NCBI RefSeq assembly: GCF_902686445.1
Contig: NC_062220.1
Span: 99,030,143 to 99,094,142 of the forward strand
DNA length: 64,000 nt
Source of the DNA: Sciurus carolinensis
Taxonomy: Eukaryota > Chordata > Mammalia > Rodentia > Sciuridae
Reading direction: 5' to 3'
Shown here piece after piece: positions 1 through 11,934 of this stretch. The notes beneath the pieces were generated by a model, which saw nothing but the letters and a program-made list of their open reading frames with translations, did no database searches and was not told where the DNA came from. Each line of letters begins with the position of its first letter. Within the stretch, counting starts at the first letter, position 1. Both the position numbers and the translations under genes were made by a program.

Positions 1-214
1 TGCACACCTATAATCCCAGCATCTTGGGAAGCTAAGGCAGGAGGATCACAAATTCAAAGGCAGCCTCTGTAATTTAGCAAGTCCCTGAGCAACTTATTAA
101 GATCCTGTGTCAAAATTAAAATAAATAAATAAATAAAATGGACTGGAGATGTGGCACAGTGGTTAAGCTTGCCTGGTTTCAATTTCCAGTACCACCCCCT
201 GCAAAAAAAAAAAA
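1..214 (+). repeat. Dimeric SINE (B1-dID type), cut by window edge
   Basis: The first about 110 bases are a 7SL/B1-like half (aatcccagc, aggcaggaggatcac, gagcaacttattaagatcctgt). They are joined by an (aaat)n linker to an ID-like half (ggagatgtggcacagtggttaag ... ccagtaccacc) and an A-rich tail. The order B1-linker-ID is the dimeric SINE known from squirrels and some other rodents. The ID half is diverged, so this is not a recent copy. The first few bases lie outside the window. Confidence 0.85.
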
Positions 215-463
215 GATAAATTTATAGTGGCAGAAAGTAGACTAGTGTTTGTCTACGATCTGAGAGGAGGGAAGAATAGGGACAAACTGCTTAATTGGTA
301 TATGGTTTTATTTTGAAGTGATGGAAATATATTGGAACTGAATAGAGGTAATGGTTGCACAGCATTGTGAATGTACTTCTGAGTTGTTAACTTTGATATG
401 GTTCATTTTATGTTACTAAAATTTAACTTCAGCAAAGTATGCATACATATAAGTGTATGTTTA

Positions 464-506
<43 letters not shown>

Positions 507-507
507 A
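464..507. repeat. (CTAT)n tetranucleotide microsatellite
   Basis: About eleven uninterrupted TATC units in an otherwise ordinary AT-rich intron. Probably length-polymorphic. Confidence 0.95.
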
Positions 508-524
508 TTTTTAAACTGCCAGAC

Positions 525-790
525 TTGAAGTTGTCTACTGACTCTATCATATTTTATTTGTGTGGCTGTGGGCAAGTTATTTTAATCGCCTAACCTTAAC
601 TCTAATACCTTTTCTTTAAACTTCCATTCCCCTTAATGTTCTAATCTGGAAGCAATGATTACTAATAGTCCACCCTGCAGACAGGTCCATAATCTTGAGG
701 ATTATGAGAGATGATGTATGTAAAAGCTTTGGTGCATGTTTGGCTCCTTGTAAGTTCTTAAGGAGCAGTAGCTACTGCTACAACAGTGAC
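525..790 (+). repeat. MIR SINE, diverged
   Basis: Matches MIR landmarks in order: a diverged 'gtgtggctgtgggcaagtta' core, then 'cttgaggattatgagagatgatgtatgtaaaagc' (written here in part only), then a 'gtagctactgcta'-like 3' end. Strongly diverged, so the ends are approximate. Confidence 0.55.
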
Positions 791-1734
791 TGCTTCCCTC
801 CCACTCACTGCTACGACTACCATCGGCAGCACAAGTCATAGCTGTGTTCCAACCCAGATTCTTGGTATGTGACTGTTTTTCATTCTATGGTCTCACTTCA
901 GATAATTCAGCTAATATAAAACCACATGGCATTGACTTTAGGTTTGCAATCCCTGGGAGGAGCTCTTCTTCTGAAAGACAAAATTTGAATTAAAACTGTG
1001 TTAAGTTAGTATCAAAATAGAACAGAGTCTGAGAGATCAAGGAGTAAGAATAAAATAGCTACAACATCAAATCATCAACATTCTTAGGAAAGTGGTGCAC
1101 CTTGACTCCCTGTGTGTGTTGTACTCGTGTCCTCCTTTACAAACAGAACTCAATCCTTGAAAAAAAGAGACACTCTTCTCACATTAGAGAAAAATGTGAG
1201 AAGAAAAAATGAATTTCACTAGGTTTCAGAGAAGGGAAAACTTTAGGTATCAGTTGGAAGTTGTCTTTGGTATGTAGTGAATGGTAAGTGGCACACAAAG
1301 CTGGAACTTGGTGGTGTTAAGAGATCTGTGAACACTATATAAAACAGCATGTATGAAAGCTCTTTGATTAATGGAATTCTCCAAAGAATTCAAAGCACAT
1401 TTGCTGCTTTACTGAAAGATATCCCATAACCTACACAAATTTAGTTTTACTTGTTCTGCCTGTGGTTCCTCAATTCATCAGTAGGCTGGGGGAAATTTTT
1501 TAAGAGATAGAAATGTGTTGTTTTACAAAATCTTCTTGGGACTACTATCTGATTTGTTTTCCTGAAGCATGATCATAGAAGATGTAAAGGACATCCAATG
1601 TGAATACCCTTTATTGAATGAGGTAACAAAGGAAAAATTTGTTGAAACATGTTCCCCAGTGTCCAGCTTGTCCAGGGAGGAGGGAGAGGTAAGAAGAGTC
1701 CACTGTTGTTAGGGAAAGTGCTCAGCCTTTAATA

Positions 1735-1925
1735 TGAGACATGGATTTTCATCCTGACACTGTTATTAGCCATGTGGCCTTGAGCAAAACCTTAGCTTTT
1801 GGGGCTTTCGTGTCATTATGTGAAGAATGGGGATAATAAAATCCATTTCTAGCAATTGTTGAAAGTATTGCTTGAATTACCCTGTTTAGAGTGACTGAGT
1901 GCTTGGCAAATAACTGGCAATAAAC
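1735..1925 (+). repeat. MIR SINE
   Basis: Forward MIR with the usual succession: 'gccatgtggccttgagcaaa', 'gaatggggataataaaat', 'gagtgcttggcaaata', ending in a '-caataaacg' version of the MIR tail. It lies head-to-head with the antisense MIR just downstream. Confidence 0.75.
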
Positions 1926-1994
1926 GTCCTTTTCCCCTTACATTGCAAGCTTCAAGAGAGATGTGGCAGCTTTTCTAATCATAGTAGCCAGCAA

Positions 1995-2215
1995 GTTATG
2001 TGCATTATTATGGGCTAGGGAATGCTTACTTAGTACTTTCTACCTATTTTCTCAATTAAACCCTTACCTTGAGTCTGTGTGGTGAACATTATTATATCCA
2101 GTATGTAGCTGTGGAACATGAGGTTCAGAGAAGGAAGGAATTTGTCCAAGAGGGCCCTACTAGAAAGTGTAAATTCTGAGATCCCAATCCAAGGTCTCCT
2201 TGACTTTGAAGCTTG
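1995..2215 (-). repeat. MIR SINE, antisense
   Basis: Reads as the reverse complement of MIR: 'ctcaattaaaccctta', 'gaacatgaggttcagagaag', 'gaatttgtccaag', 'gagatcccaatccaaggtct'. A 62-codon minus-strand ORF inside it is a by-product of the repeat. Confidence 0.7.
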
Positions 2216-2732
2216 CACATGTATCTTCTTCTACTGCTGAAAGACTTGAACCAGGGTCTAGTTGAGGTCTGGTTGATCTGAATCTATCCAATGAAATCTT
2301 ATTACTGTACAATAGACACTGGATGGTAGCCTCCCAGGTTGTCTTTACTTCAGTTCAGATTTCTAGCTGCAGAGAGACATTTTGTTTCTGTGGAATTCAT
2401 TGTTCTCTTGCACCCTGAGTTGGATATCCTGCATCTGAGGGTCCTTGTAATTAGGAGGGATAACTTCTGAGTAGGCTTAGCACATACCCAGGCACAAACA
2501 TGCAGACTACTGCACGGACATGGGTCAGATGACCATTACACAGTTGGATGAACCTGAGTCAAGAAAAGCCATGGGCGTAAATACATTCCTTTCCAAAAGG
2601 ATGGTGCATCTGCAAGGGTGTAACTGGCACTGATATTCTTGGCATTCATTGAGAACACCCCAGGCTGCTTAGGTAATTAACTTCCCAGGGTTAGTCATTA
2701 ACAGGCTTCCTGCTTTCCCCCTCCTTTGACAG

Positions 2733-2896
2733 GCCCAGCTGTGAGATACAGTAAGTTCAAGATGTCAGAGGCCAGGCCACCTCCCCTGCTTGGTCAGCAC
2801 ACAACATGCATCCTGAAGGAGGTCCTCGGATATGATGACAGGGCCATTGGGGAGCTGCTCAGCGCTGGAGTGGTGACCCAACACGAAGCCAAGTGA
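2733..2896 (+). CDS. SUGCT: SUGCT terminal coding exon (succinyl-CoA:glutarate-CoA transferase C-terminus)
   Basis: SUGCT is a mitochondrial family III CoA-transferase that turns glutarate into glutaryl-CoA using succinyl-CoA. Its loss causes glutaric aciduria type 3 in humans (established). The exon begins after a strong acceptor (pyrimidine tract then TTTGACAG). Two bases finish a split codon, then 53 residues run to TGA at 2894-2896. Key stretches are [39 protein letters not shown] and the end VVTQHEAK. The basic-proline linker followed by a helix with YDD-AIGELL is the conserved C-terminal end of family III CoA-transferases, and I recognise it as SUGCT. There is no stop or frameshift and it uses normal mammalian codons, so it looks functional rather than a retrocopy: the intronic flank is present and there is no poly(A) or target duplication. 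Upstream exons lie outside the window. Confidence 0.88.
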
Positions 2897-3150
2897 CAAA
2901 AGAGAAGCGCTGTTTCTCAAAACCACAGTCAGAATGCACTTTGCTGGTAAAGGCAATACTCTCTGGATCCTTCTACCCAATCCTGATGGCAGGATATCCT
3001 GCCTGGCATCTTTGCAATAACTCTGGAATTAATGAGCCTAGTGCCCTTCAAATGTACCCCACCTTTTATTCCTACCCTTTTCTTTCAGATGATGGTTTCA
3101 TTGTGGATTTGTGGAATTTTTTAAATAAAGATGTAATTATTTTATTTCCA
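2897..3150 (+). other. SUGCT: SUGCT 3' UTR
   Basis: Follows the SUGCT stop codon directly. It includes an AATAAA hexamer at 3124-3129, with T-rich sequence (attattttatttcc) 8-25 bases downstream that would suit cleavage near 3145. A 95-codon ORF over this stretch is out of frame with the gene and has no family signal. The exact 3' end is inferred, and a second A-rich site near 3290 could also be used. Confidence 0.6.
3124..3129 (+). terminator. SUGCT: Candidate poly(A) signal AATAAA of SUGCT
   Basis: Canonical AATAAA 228 bases after the SUGCT stop codon, followed by T-rich sequence. Best single candidate for the mRNA 3' end in this window. Confidence 0.55.
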
Positions 3151-3164
3151 TCCCCTAGAAATGG

Positions 3165-3298
3165 TATACATTTAAGGTGACAGATATGTTAATTGGTCTG
3201 ATTCCGTCCTTTCATAATGTGTACACATATGGAAGCATCACACTGTACCCTGTAAATGTGTACCATTACTGATTGTCAATTAAAAATAAAATAAAATG
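3165..3298 (+). mobile_element. 3' end of an old L1
   Basis: The sequence 'gacagatatgttaattg ... atcacactgtaccctgtaaa ... gtcaattaaaaataaaat' follows the 3' terminus of older mammalian L1 (L1MA-like), with an A-rich end at 3285-3298. The 5' boundary is uncertain and it may partly overlap SUGCT 3' UTR sequence. Confidence 0.55.
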
Positions 3299-6130
3299 TA
3301 AAGATTGTTTTTTCTGAAACAATTCACTTCTCATTCTAATTACATTAAAGGTCTAAATGTTTGCCCGACCCACCCACACAGGCCTGAAAAAGAGCAGATC
3401 TCTTGACATTTTCTACTTGTACATAAAGTCCTCATTTAAATCTTTGTTAGGAAGTCAAAGCAATAAGCAGAATGACAGTCTCTGTGATTGATTTTAAACA
3501 GAATAACTTAATTTTGAGCTCATGAACCCTTTGTTAGTCTGTAATTTAAACCATAGACTTTGCTGATGTCCATCAAAAAATGAGCTCCATTCTCCCATGT
3601 GGGAATAAATATTTGCTTTATGCTGTGCTTCTCTGGTGATTTCATGATGTGTGGTGGAAAATCATTTCCACCAATGAATTTGGGGTGTAGGTATCTGTCT
3701 GCAAAAAATGATTCTTCAACTGGTACCTTACCTTGAGCCATGTCCAAATGAAACAGGTTTCTAACTAAGTGAGTGTTAGATGACTCCAGGTACTCAGTAA
3801 TATAAAAACAATGACATGTAGGAGAATGACAGCAAAATATTTCTTTTCAATCTCAGCACCCACTTTAGAAGACTCTATCATGCCTTTATATTTTAATTTG
3901 CCAGCAAATTCAAAGTATAGATAAATCTTCTGTCTATAAGGTAAAATGTGATTTATACATATATTCCAGCATAAATTACCGTTCAAGACAGCTGAGCCCA
4001 GGTACAGACCAGGGAATCAGATGGTCAGTGATCAGTATCCTGATATGACCTCAATTCATGGTTATTCGGCACACATACTTTAAAGCAATGTCATTACATA
4101 CCAAGTGGTAATTGAAAACTAAATTACAGATGTTCATCTTTCAAACTGTGATTTAGAGTTAGTTTTCTTTTCGTGTTCTTTTCAGTTGGAATGATTTGAG
4201 TCATTTATCCATGCTTTAAGGACCAATATGTTTCTAGAATCAAGGATTCCAAGTAAATACAAGCTTGTCTTCTGACAAGATCTCTAGAGACTTTTTAGAA
4301 GAATGTCTACTAATTTTTGAAAGAGTTATTGTCCTCCCTGATTTGCTATTTGTGGACATCCTATTCTGAAGAACTCCTGTTGTTATTCCACTAGTTAGAA
4401 TGTCAAGGGGACCAGGGTGATGTGACGCCTTCTGAAACCCTTCCCCCATGAGGACTCATTCATAGATATGCTTTGGGAGACATTCCCTTCAGGCCAGGCA
4501 TTCAAATCCAATTTCTTTATGTTTATATAATTAGTATGGAAACTGGTAAGAGGTCAGAAGACAATTGACCAAACCAAGTATTTTGAAAGATAGATCCAGA
4601 GAGAGATTTCAAAATGCAAATTACTCAGTTACCAAGAAAAAAAATTAAATATCTGGTTAACCATATGTAGGAGGATCCTAATTATACATATGGGTCAGAA
4701 AATGCCTCCATAATTTTCAAGTTAATAAAGAACTGTAGTCTCTAGGCATGGAAGGGTCAAACCTGAAGCAGAGACATGTCCCCAGTATAATCAGCTACGT
4801 AGCTATTCAGATTCCCACTTACACAATTCAGAATGATCCAGGAGAACATTGAATTTGTTGGTCACCCATCTAACAGGACTCATTTACCCAAGTGATTTAA
4901 TGAAGGAAATAATTCAGATATGTTTTAAGTTCAGATGGATAATTAGTCTTTAAAGAAACACTGTGCTTGCTAAAATTTCTAGCAATATGCCCCAGATCAA
5001 GTTATGCTTATAAACAAATGTGCTGTTTTAATTATCCGGGCCTATTATCTTACACATTCCCCAAACTGAACACACTACTAAGATACCATATGCTCAAGTT
5101 CAATTTGTCAAGGTCTGCCTTCTGGCAGATTTGTGTCTGAAGTTGGTCTAAGAAGATTCCTTGAATCTTAGCAGGTTAATCATTATTGAAGTGGGGAGTG
5201 AGTCCACAAGCGAATGGGCTTATTTCCTTTTTTTTCCCCCCTTCCCTTAAAATTTTTAACTGCCATGATTTTCTGGTTAATCACACATGGTATTTTTCAG
5301 CAAGCAGTTTGATGTGCTGAATGTTCCCCTAGAAGATGAGATATTGATCAACTTTGTGTGAGTACCACAGTTATTTGGTATGATCTTTTCTTTGACCCAT
5401 CTACTGGGGTTAGGACTACAATGATGATTTAAGAAAACAAGGATTTCTTACAGATGCTATTTAATAGTAGGACATTTAGCTACTAAGCATAGATTGCACC
5501 ATGGGGAGGGCTTTTGCATACAGACTTCACAAAACCTCTCACCTCAGTTGAATCTTGTATTTCACCATGGACCCTTGTGTTTAGACTTTGGTATGTTATA
5601 TATTTTGAAGGCTTGACTGTGAGTCTTGTTGATCACTTGTTGCCTTCATCCATAGGATTCATTCTCCAGATAATTAGAGTCTGAGAGTCAATGTCAGACA
5701 CAGGGCCAACCAGACTTTTCAGATCTTCAGCCTCTGCTTAGAACTGTTCACCCTTGATGCTCGGTGGAAAAGAAGATGAGTAAAAAACAAATACACACTA
5801 CTCATCCTCCATACTCTCACCCTGGGCTATTCATTTTCATGCTTATCCCACAACATTTTTATATTCTCTTCTCTTTGGCTTCTATTCATAGGAGTCTCCC
5901 TGCTGTAAGGTACACTTGCAATCCATGGGATTCTTGAGGTGCAATGAGCCTAAAAATCATGGTTGCTAATCCTTATTGTCATATCAGTGATCTTTGTGAG
6001 GTCAGAATATCAAGCTCCCTCTTCTTCTTGATTTTGTGGTAATCACTGGTGCAATCATTGTTTGGTAAGGAGGATACAGAGGTTCAGAAAAAAGATGCAT
6101 AATTCCATTTTGAACAGCAGTTTGGAAAAA

Positions 6131-6163
6131 CAAACAAACAACAACAACAACAACAACAACAAA
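6131..6163. repeat. (CAA)n microsatellite
   Basis: Runs of CAAA then about ten CAA units. No associated SINE is recognisable next to it. Confidence 0.9.
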
Positions 6164-6889
6164 CACATCACCAGAGATTCTTACTTGGAGATATAAAAGT
6201 TTTCTAAAGCATTGTGGTACAACTATATTTCTCCTTACAATCCTAGTCTAGCAATAGTAGGATTAAAGGCTTTATAATCTTACTCTGGTAAGATGCTTAA
6301 GAGTTTCTCTATGCAGACATACCATGGTATATTCCAAGCATGAATGGCCATGAACTTTTTTAAACAAGGTTGGCAGTATGCAGGAAAGGTTGATGTGGTG
6401 GGTTTAGTGGAGTATAAGCAACTCCAATAGACATATATTACCCAACACCCATTTCAAAATAGGTTTTCTAGTATCACTTTAGGAGGTTGAGGCATTATAG
6501 AAGAATGAATGCATATCCTTTATATTAATATATTTATTTCACATGCAAATACAGTAAAGGAGAGTTTTGAAGGAATGAGAATCAAATAGGTAAAATTGAC
6601 TAGCAGGAAAGAGAAAAAGGGCATGCCCAGGAAGACAGATCTAAGAGCATATTTACTCTGAAGGTCCTGGAGAGGCATGGGTGGAGGAACCTAATCTGAC
6701 ATGGAGGTGCCAAGAGGAAGGGGCAGGGTCTGAGGAGAGCTCAAATGCTTCCCAGAAAACATATTTCACTCACCTCAATTTTTCTTGAGAAACAGCTCTT
6801 TTTGTCCCCTTTTCTTTAATGTTTTGGTGTTAAAAGGAGAGGACAAGAAAATCACCACTGTAAAGTGATCAGTTGCTGCCTTCTTCCTA

Positions 6890-7095
6890 TTCCATTTTTT
6901 CTCCTCTCTCTCTTTTTGGTTACTTTCGTTCCTACCTTTCTATTTTCTTTTCCTTGAACCCCCTATGTTCTCTTTCTTAGTGGTAGTAATCTTCTCCTCC
7001 TCTCCCTTTATCTTCCTTCTGTTCCTCATGCCCCTCTTCTTCTTCCTTCTCTTCCTCTTCATCTCCTCACCTTCTTCATCTCTCTTTGTCTCTCT
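6890..7095. repeat. Long polypyrimidine (CT-rich) tract
   Basis: About 200 bases almost entirely of C and T on the plus strand (many ttctcct/cttcct units). It yields a lysine/arginine/glutamate-rich minus-strand ORF that is purely compositional. Such mirror-like purine/pyrimidine tracts can form triplex (H-DNA) structures. Confidence 0.8.
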
Positions 7096-9117
7096 CCACT
7101 CATAGACATGCACATGAAGAGTCACAGATCCATGTTACACAAACATGCATACCAAACATGTACCCAACCCTCAGAAAAATAGGACTTGCTCAGTAATTTG
7201 AAAGACAAGTAGTGGTAATTCTGGCTATTACTTCACCTCCACAAGCAATCTTGAATTAATCTCTGGGTGGGACAGTTCTTTAATAACTAGCTGTCACTTT
7301 TCTCTTGAAACCCAGGGAAAGAAATAAAAGAGTTCTACAAATGCCATTCTAAGAAGTGGCAGAGCCCTCAGGCTTGCTACCTCTCAGTCATATGCCCCCA
7401 GTTCCAAGAAGAAGAAAAAACTTAATACATTAAAATAGAATATGGAACAGAGTCTACACTCTGTTCCAGCTGCAGACACTGGAGCTAAACAGCCGGAGTC
7501 TTGCTGCTGTGGTTCGGAGACTTCATCAAGGCCAGACGTGAGCATGATGGTGGGACTAGACTTGGCTTTGGACTTAGTTTTTTGCTCTTTATTTTTAAAA
7601 GACAAGCTTACTTGACCTTCAGGTAGTGATTAATCAGTTGTCACTGACCATTTTAGTGAAATGGCCTCTGGAAGGACAGGATCTTCTCCTCCAACTTGGT
7701 TTTGGCAGATGTCAAACAGAATGATGGGATCCTCATTGCTCCCTTTCCTTTCTTCTTCCAACAGGATGCAAAACATTTGACATAACCCTCCCTTTTCCTC
7801 TTGCTTTTTCTTTACAAGTTAACCATGGGACACTCTGTTGGTTTCTTTGGCTCCTGACCACATAGATTGGAGGAACAGTTTTCCTGCTACTCATCCTATC
7901 ACCAGTGCTCCTTCCTCTCACCCAGAACTTCTGCACAGGTCTCATCCTGCAGCAGGACATTCAGCTTCAGAACATATAACCCAGATGATGAGAGAGGAGA
8001 AAAATTAATGTAAACCTGCCCTTTTACCTTCTAGTGGATCCTAAAGAAATATTTGGATGTTCATACCATCTCTTGGTATGAGATGTAGTAGCATGTGTAA
8101 CACACATTCACCCTGACAGCCTTGGATTTATGTTTTTAGATTTTACAAAGAACTTCCTGTCTGTTGTTGATAAAGGCTTTGAAATATACTGTTAATGAAC
8201 ACGAGTCTTTCTTATGGGATCAGGTCAGGAAACAAAGCTTCCATTTTGGGGAGACTGTTAAAGAATCACTTTTTTTGGAAGAAGAAAAGTGAACTCTTTC
8301 TCTGAGTAGTTCTGCCCTGTTCATACCCAAACCTGCTTGCACTGGCATTGGCATAGATCACAGGGCAGGACGGAAATGCTACAACCCACAGGTCCACCTG
8401 TGGAAATAGTGCCAGATACTTTTGAGAATCTTGCTTTGCTGAACTGCAACAGGGAAGCCTGTGTCAACAGCAAACTAAAGAATTCCATTTTTGAAAACAA
8501 AACAGAGCTGGAAACCCAGTCTAAGCCCTGTTTCCCCTGGGTTTCCCACCTCTAAACCCAGCCTAAGCCAGGTTTCCCATCTTCTAAGTTCTAAGAGTTT
8601 TGTCTGGTTCTCTTTAACTTTACTTTCTGGATTCTGGGAAAACTCCAGTGAAAGGATACAAGCCTAGGACCCTGGTGCTCAAGACTTGCTATTTGAATCA
8701 GTTAACTGAACTCCTTGGCAAACCGTGGGAGGTGACAGGGATCAAATCTCAGTGTTTTGTGCAGCTACTTTCATACAACCCAGGTGACATGAGGTGAAAT
8801 GAGTAGCTTGGTGGGTCTCTGTGTGGGTGCATTTCTGGGGGAAGGTTTATTAACTTGGCAAAAAGAGTTCTTAGGGCCTAGAATAGGCCCTGTTAGGGGA
8901 GGAAGAGGACTCTGACAGTCGTCAGAGTTATTACCTTTAATTTCCTGCACAAAATGGAAGTAGATTTACAAGAGTCATCCATGTGAAATAAGAACTTTTA
9001 TTATATGTATATTTAAATGTATATTATATAATTTTTCTGTCTTAGAATGCATAATGGATAAAGTTCAGCAATGCAGGCTGGTCATTGCATAACCTCTATG
9101 ATTGATATCAAATTTGA

Positions 9118-9240
9118 TGCTACATGATGATGATGATGATAACTACATCTATTAAGTTTTTATGTATAAGACACTGTTATAAGTGATTTCCATACATTAA
9201 CATACTTAATAAATGTGCCTGGAAAGGCCTGATGGATATT
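9118..9240 (-). repeat. MIR fragment, antisense
   Basis: A '(gat)n aactacatctattaag ... gacactgttataag ... cattaacatactta' series resembles the reverse complement of a MIR 3' half. Diverged and short. Confidence 0.4.
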
Positions 9241-10224
9241 CTGTTGAACAGGGCATCATTTCAGTGTGATCACACTCCGTGGTCTCTGGTCTGCCATTCT
9301 TACTAAGGATTCCCTTGTCATTATTTTCATGAACACTACTCTCAAGTCATGTTTCTAACTCTTGAGTCTTAAGGCTTTTGAGATCTTTAAAGAGATAAAG
9401 GTCAAGTCATGTCAAGGATAGAAGGACCCTAATTCAATTATTTATTTCCAAATGCTCTAGAAATAACAGGATTCCCAAGAAGTTTAGCTTACCATGAACA
9501 CTGTTGGCATATTTCTCACTATAGTCTCTCCAGACCCTCTGGGGGTAAGCAGCATACTTATTTATCTTTGTAAAGTTCTAAAAATCTATACTCCTATAAG
9601 TGATGAATTTAAAGTGTCCTTCTCACTCCTGCAGATTATTTTGTTTTTTAGAATGTTAAATGGGCTCATTTGATGAAATAGTCAGAAACAACTCTTCTAT
9701 GGACCACTGCTGAAAAAATGAGAGAGCCTAATGCACTTGGATTTCACCACGAGAGAGCAGTTTGGTGTACTAGGGGACAGCTGGCACAGTGTTGAGTTCT
9801 AAAGGATGTGGAGAGAGAGGCAATCCAATGTCAACAAACTGGCTTATCAAAAACTATGAAAAATATTGGAAAATGAGGGCTTCCCATTTTCAATTAAATA
9901 TATGGTTCTTGGGTGAATGAAAAGAACTACGAGATGTCAAGCATGATATATATGATTCCAATTGGGTTTAAAATTGTATTAGTAGGAAAATATGCTTTTG
10001 CATAAAAACCTAGTCTATAAGCAAATAAAATTTTAAAAAATGTAGTCCCACAAAATAAGAACATTTATCAGGGAATTGTACACACAATTTCTTTTGACTT
10101 TGATTTCTTGGAATATTTCAAAGTGTTGGAGAAGTGGTGAAAGGGAATGTGACTTCATGGTTTATCAATGAACCATGGAATAAACTCTTTCTCAGCTGCA
10201 CAATTGAGGGGGTCTGTGCATTTC

Positions 10225-10410
10225 ACTTGCTGTCTTAGTCTCCTGACAAGGAGTTACCACACATTGAGTTATAAGTACATGCGGGCAGGTGTTTTCCTCC
10301 CATTCAATTATAAATCCTTGTGGGTGATTTTTACCATTGTATTTCCAGTGGTTATCATTGTGCCTGCTCTATGGGAGATGCACAATAAATACCTGTTGAA
10401 TAAACACTCT
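10225..10410 (+). repeat. L2 LINE 3' end
   Basis: Contains the L2 3'-terminal pattern: 'gcgggcaggtgttttcctcc', 'attgtatttccagtgg', 'gtgcctgctctatgggagat' and 'caataaatacctgttgaata'. The 89-codon ORF overlapping it is not a gene. Confidence 0.6.
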
Positions 10411-10807
10411 CTTGCCTGCTATTCCCAAGTTCTATGAGAGAGGAGCTGTTTTATTGCTCAGAGTGACTGTAGTAGCATTCCAAGATGATCACAACAACTT
10501 CCTCTCTCTCCATGTACACATGCCTCTCTTCCCATCATGCACTTTGTCTTTCCTTACCTGAGTATGAGATGGTCTGTGACTTCCTTTAAATATGTTTTTT
10601 AAATTTTAAATAATTTTAGGTAATTTCTTTTAGATTTAAAAGAATTGTTAAAAAATTGTTTGAATAGTATTCCCATATGCTATTCATCCATTTTCCACTA
10701 GTTAACATTTTATGTAACCAAGATATAATTATGTGATCCATTAACATTGACTTAATGTATCAATTAATCTATAAAAATGGTTAGAATTGTACCAGTTGTC
10801 TTAACTT

Positions 10808-11425
10808 CAGCAGGAAGAATTCTAAAGTGGTTCCCCAAATTCCAGACCCTGATATACACACACGCTATCTTGCAGTTATACAATATAACACTAATCTAAG
10901 TGCTGCTATAGAAGAATTTTGTAGATAAGATTAAGGTCTAAAATCAGTTGTTATTGAGACAGGAAGATCATCTGGATAGGCCTGCCCTAATCACATGAGT
11001 CCTTTAAATATGGGTCTAGGAGTCAAAGATATTTAGACTACAGATTTGAAGCACAAGGAAGATTTAACACATAGGAAGTCTCCAGTACTGGAGGGAGTCA
11101 CATGTCAGGGAACTCAGGTGGCCTCTGTGAGCTGAGGGAGGTTTCCAGCTAATATCCAGTGAGCAAACAGGGCCTCAGGATGACAGTAGCAAGGAGCTGC
11201 ATTCTTCCAATAACCAGAAGGAGTTTGGAAGTGGACTTATTTCCAGAACCTCCAGACAAGGACTCAAACAAACCAACACCTTGATTTCAGTCTTGTGATG
11301 CTCTGAGAGTATGAGTAGAGAGTCTAGTCACATCCTCCTGAATTTTTTACCTGAACTGGGAGCCAATTAATAAAGGGGTGTTGTTTTAAGTCTCTATACT
11401 TAGAATAGGCAAAAATAGAGAATTA
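10808..11425 (+). mobile_element. Old LTR-like mammalian repeat (MLT1/MaLR-like), interrupts L1M
   Basis: Shows the phrases 'gataagattaaggtc', 'ggaagatcatctggatagg', 'cacatgagtcctttaaatat', 'cctccagacaaggactc', 'caacaccttgatttcag' and the end 'gttgttttaagtctct'. This is the order seen in a common mammalian repeat that ends in ttgttttaagcc. The antisense repeat at 20238-20775 is the same family. The MaLR assignment is from memory and not certain. Confidence 0.45.
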
Positions 11426-11602
11426 ATAAACCCATTAATATCCTTATGGTCCAGGATCCATTCTAGAATTCCACATTGCATTTAATTGTCATTATTTCTT
11501 TAGCCTGCTCCAATCTGGATCAGTTCCTCCAAACATTAATTGTTTTATGATCCTGACACTTTTGAAGGGTATCATGCATTTTTGTTTTATTTTCTTAATT
11601 TA

Positions 11603-11782
11603 TTTTTGTACCAGTGATTAAACCCAGGGGTGCTTAACCACTGAACCACACTGCCCCCCCCCCTTTTTTTTAATGTCAAATGATTTTGCTAAGTTGCTCA
11701 GGTCCTCTCTAAGTTGCTGAGACTGGTTTTGAATTTGTGATCCTCCTGCTTCAGTCTCTGGAGTCCTGGGATTACAGGTGTG
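11603..11782 (-). repeat. Dimeric B1-dID SINE, antisense
   Basis: Reverse complement of the dimer: ID half first ('gattaaacccaggggtgc', 'accactgaaccacactgcc'), then the B1-like half ('gctaagttgctcaggtc', 'cctgggattacaggtgtg'). Inserted into the old L1M fragment. Confidence 0.8.
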
Positions 11783-11794
11783 TGCAGTTATTTT

Positions 11795-11934
11795 TTAAAA
11801 AATATTTTTAGTTGTAGATGGCCACAATACCTTTATTTTGTTATTAGTATTTTTATGTGGTGCTGGGTATCAAACCCAGTGCCTCATGCATGCTAGGCAA
11901 GTGCTGTACCACTGAACCACAACCCAAGCCCACA
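11795..11934 (-). repeat. ID-type SINE, antisense, with 12-bp target duplication
   Basis: Reverse complement of an ID SINE with the long squirrel-type tail ('atttttagttgtagatggcc', 'ttatgtggtgctgggtatca', 'gtgctgtaccactgaaccac'). Flanked by TGCAGTTATTTT at 11783-11794 and 11935-11946, which I read as the target-site duplication. It landed right next to the dimeric SINE. Confidence 0.85.

Larger units (their letters stand above)
215..2732 (+). other. SUGCT: Last intron of SUGCT (3' part)
   Basis: Non-coding sequence upstream of the SUGCT terminal exon. It ends in a pyrimidine-rich tract (cttcctgctttccccctcct) followed by the acceptor TTTGACAG at 2725-2732. It holds a (CTAT)n array and three MIR copies, listed separately. 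The rest (about 215-460, 800-1730, 2220-2700) shows no gene, RNA or repeat that I can name. Calling it an intron is an inference from the exon that follows. Confidence 0.7.
3299..9115. other. Unassigned intergenic sequence
   Basis: No supported gene or RNA. The short ORFs here (60-75 codons, both strands) have no domain signal or splice context. Recognisable content is limited to a (CAA)n array at 6131-6163 and a long pyrimidine-rich tract at about 6890-7095, both listed. Low-level old repeats that I cannot name may be present. Confidence 0.6.

Noticed and set aside
2893..3180. 95-codon ORF after the SUGCT exon
   Set aside because: Out of frame with SUGCT and lies in its 3' UTR.
6940..7125. 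Lysine/arginine-rich minus-strand ORF
   Set aside because: Produced by a long pyrimidine-rich tract.
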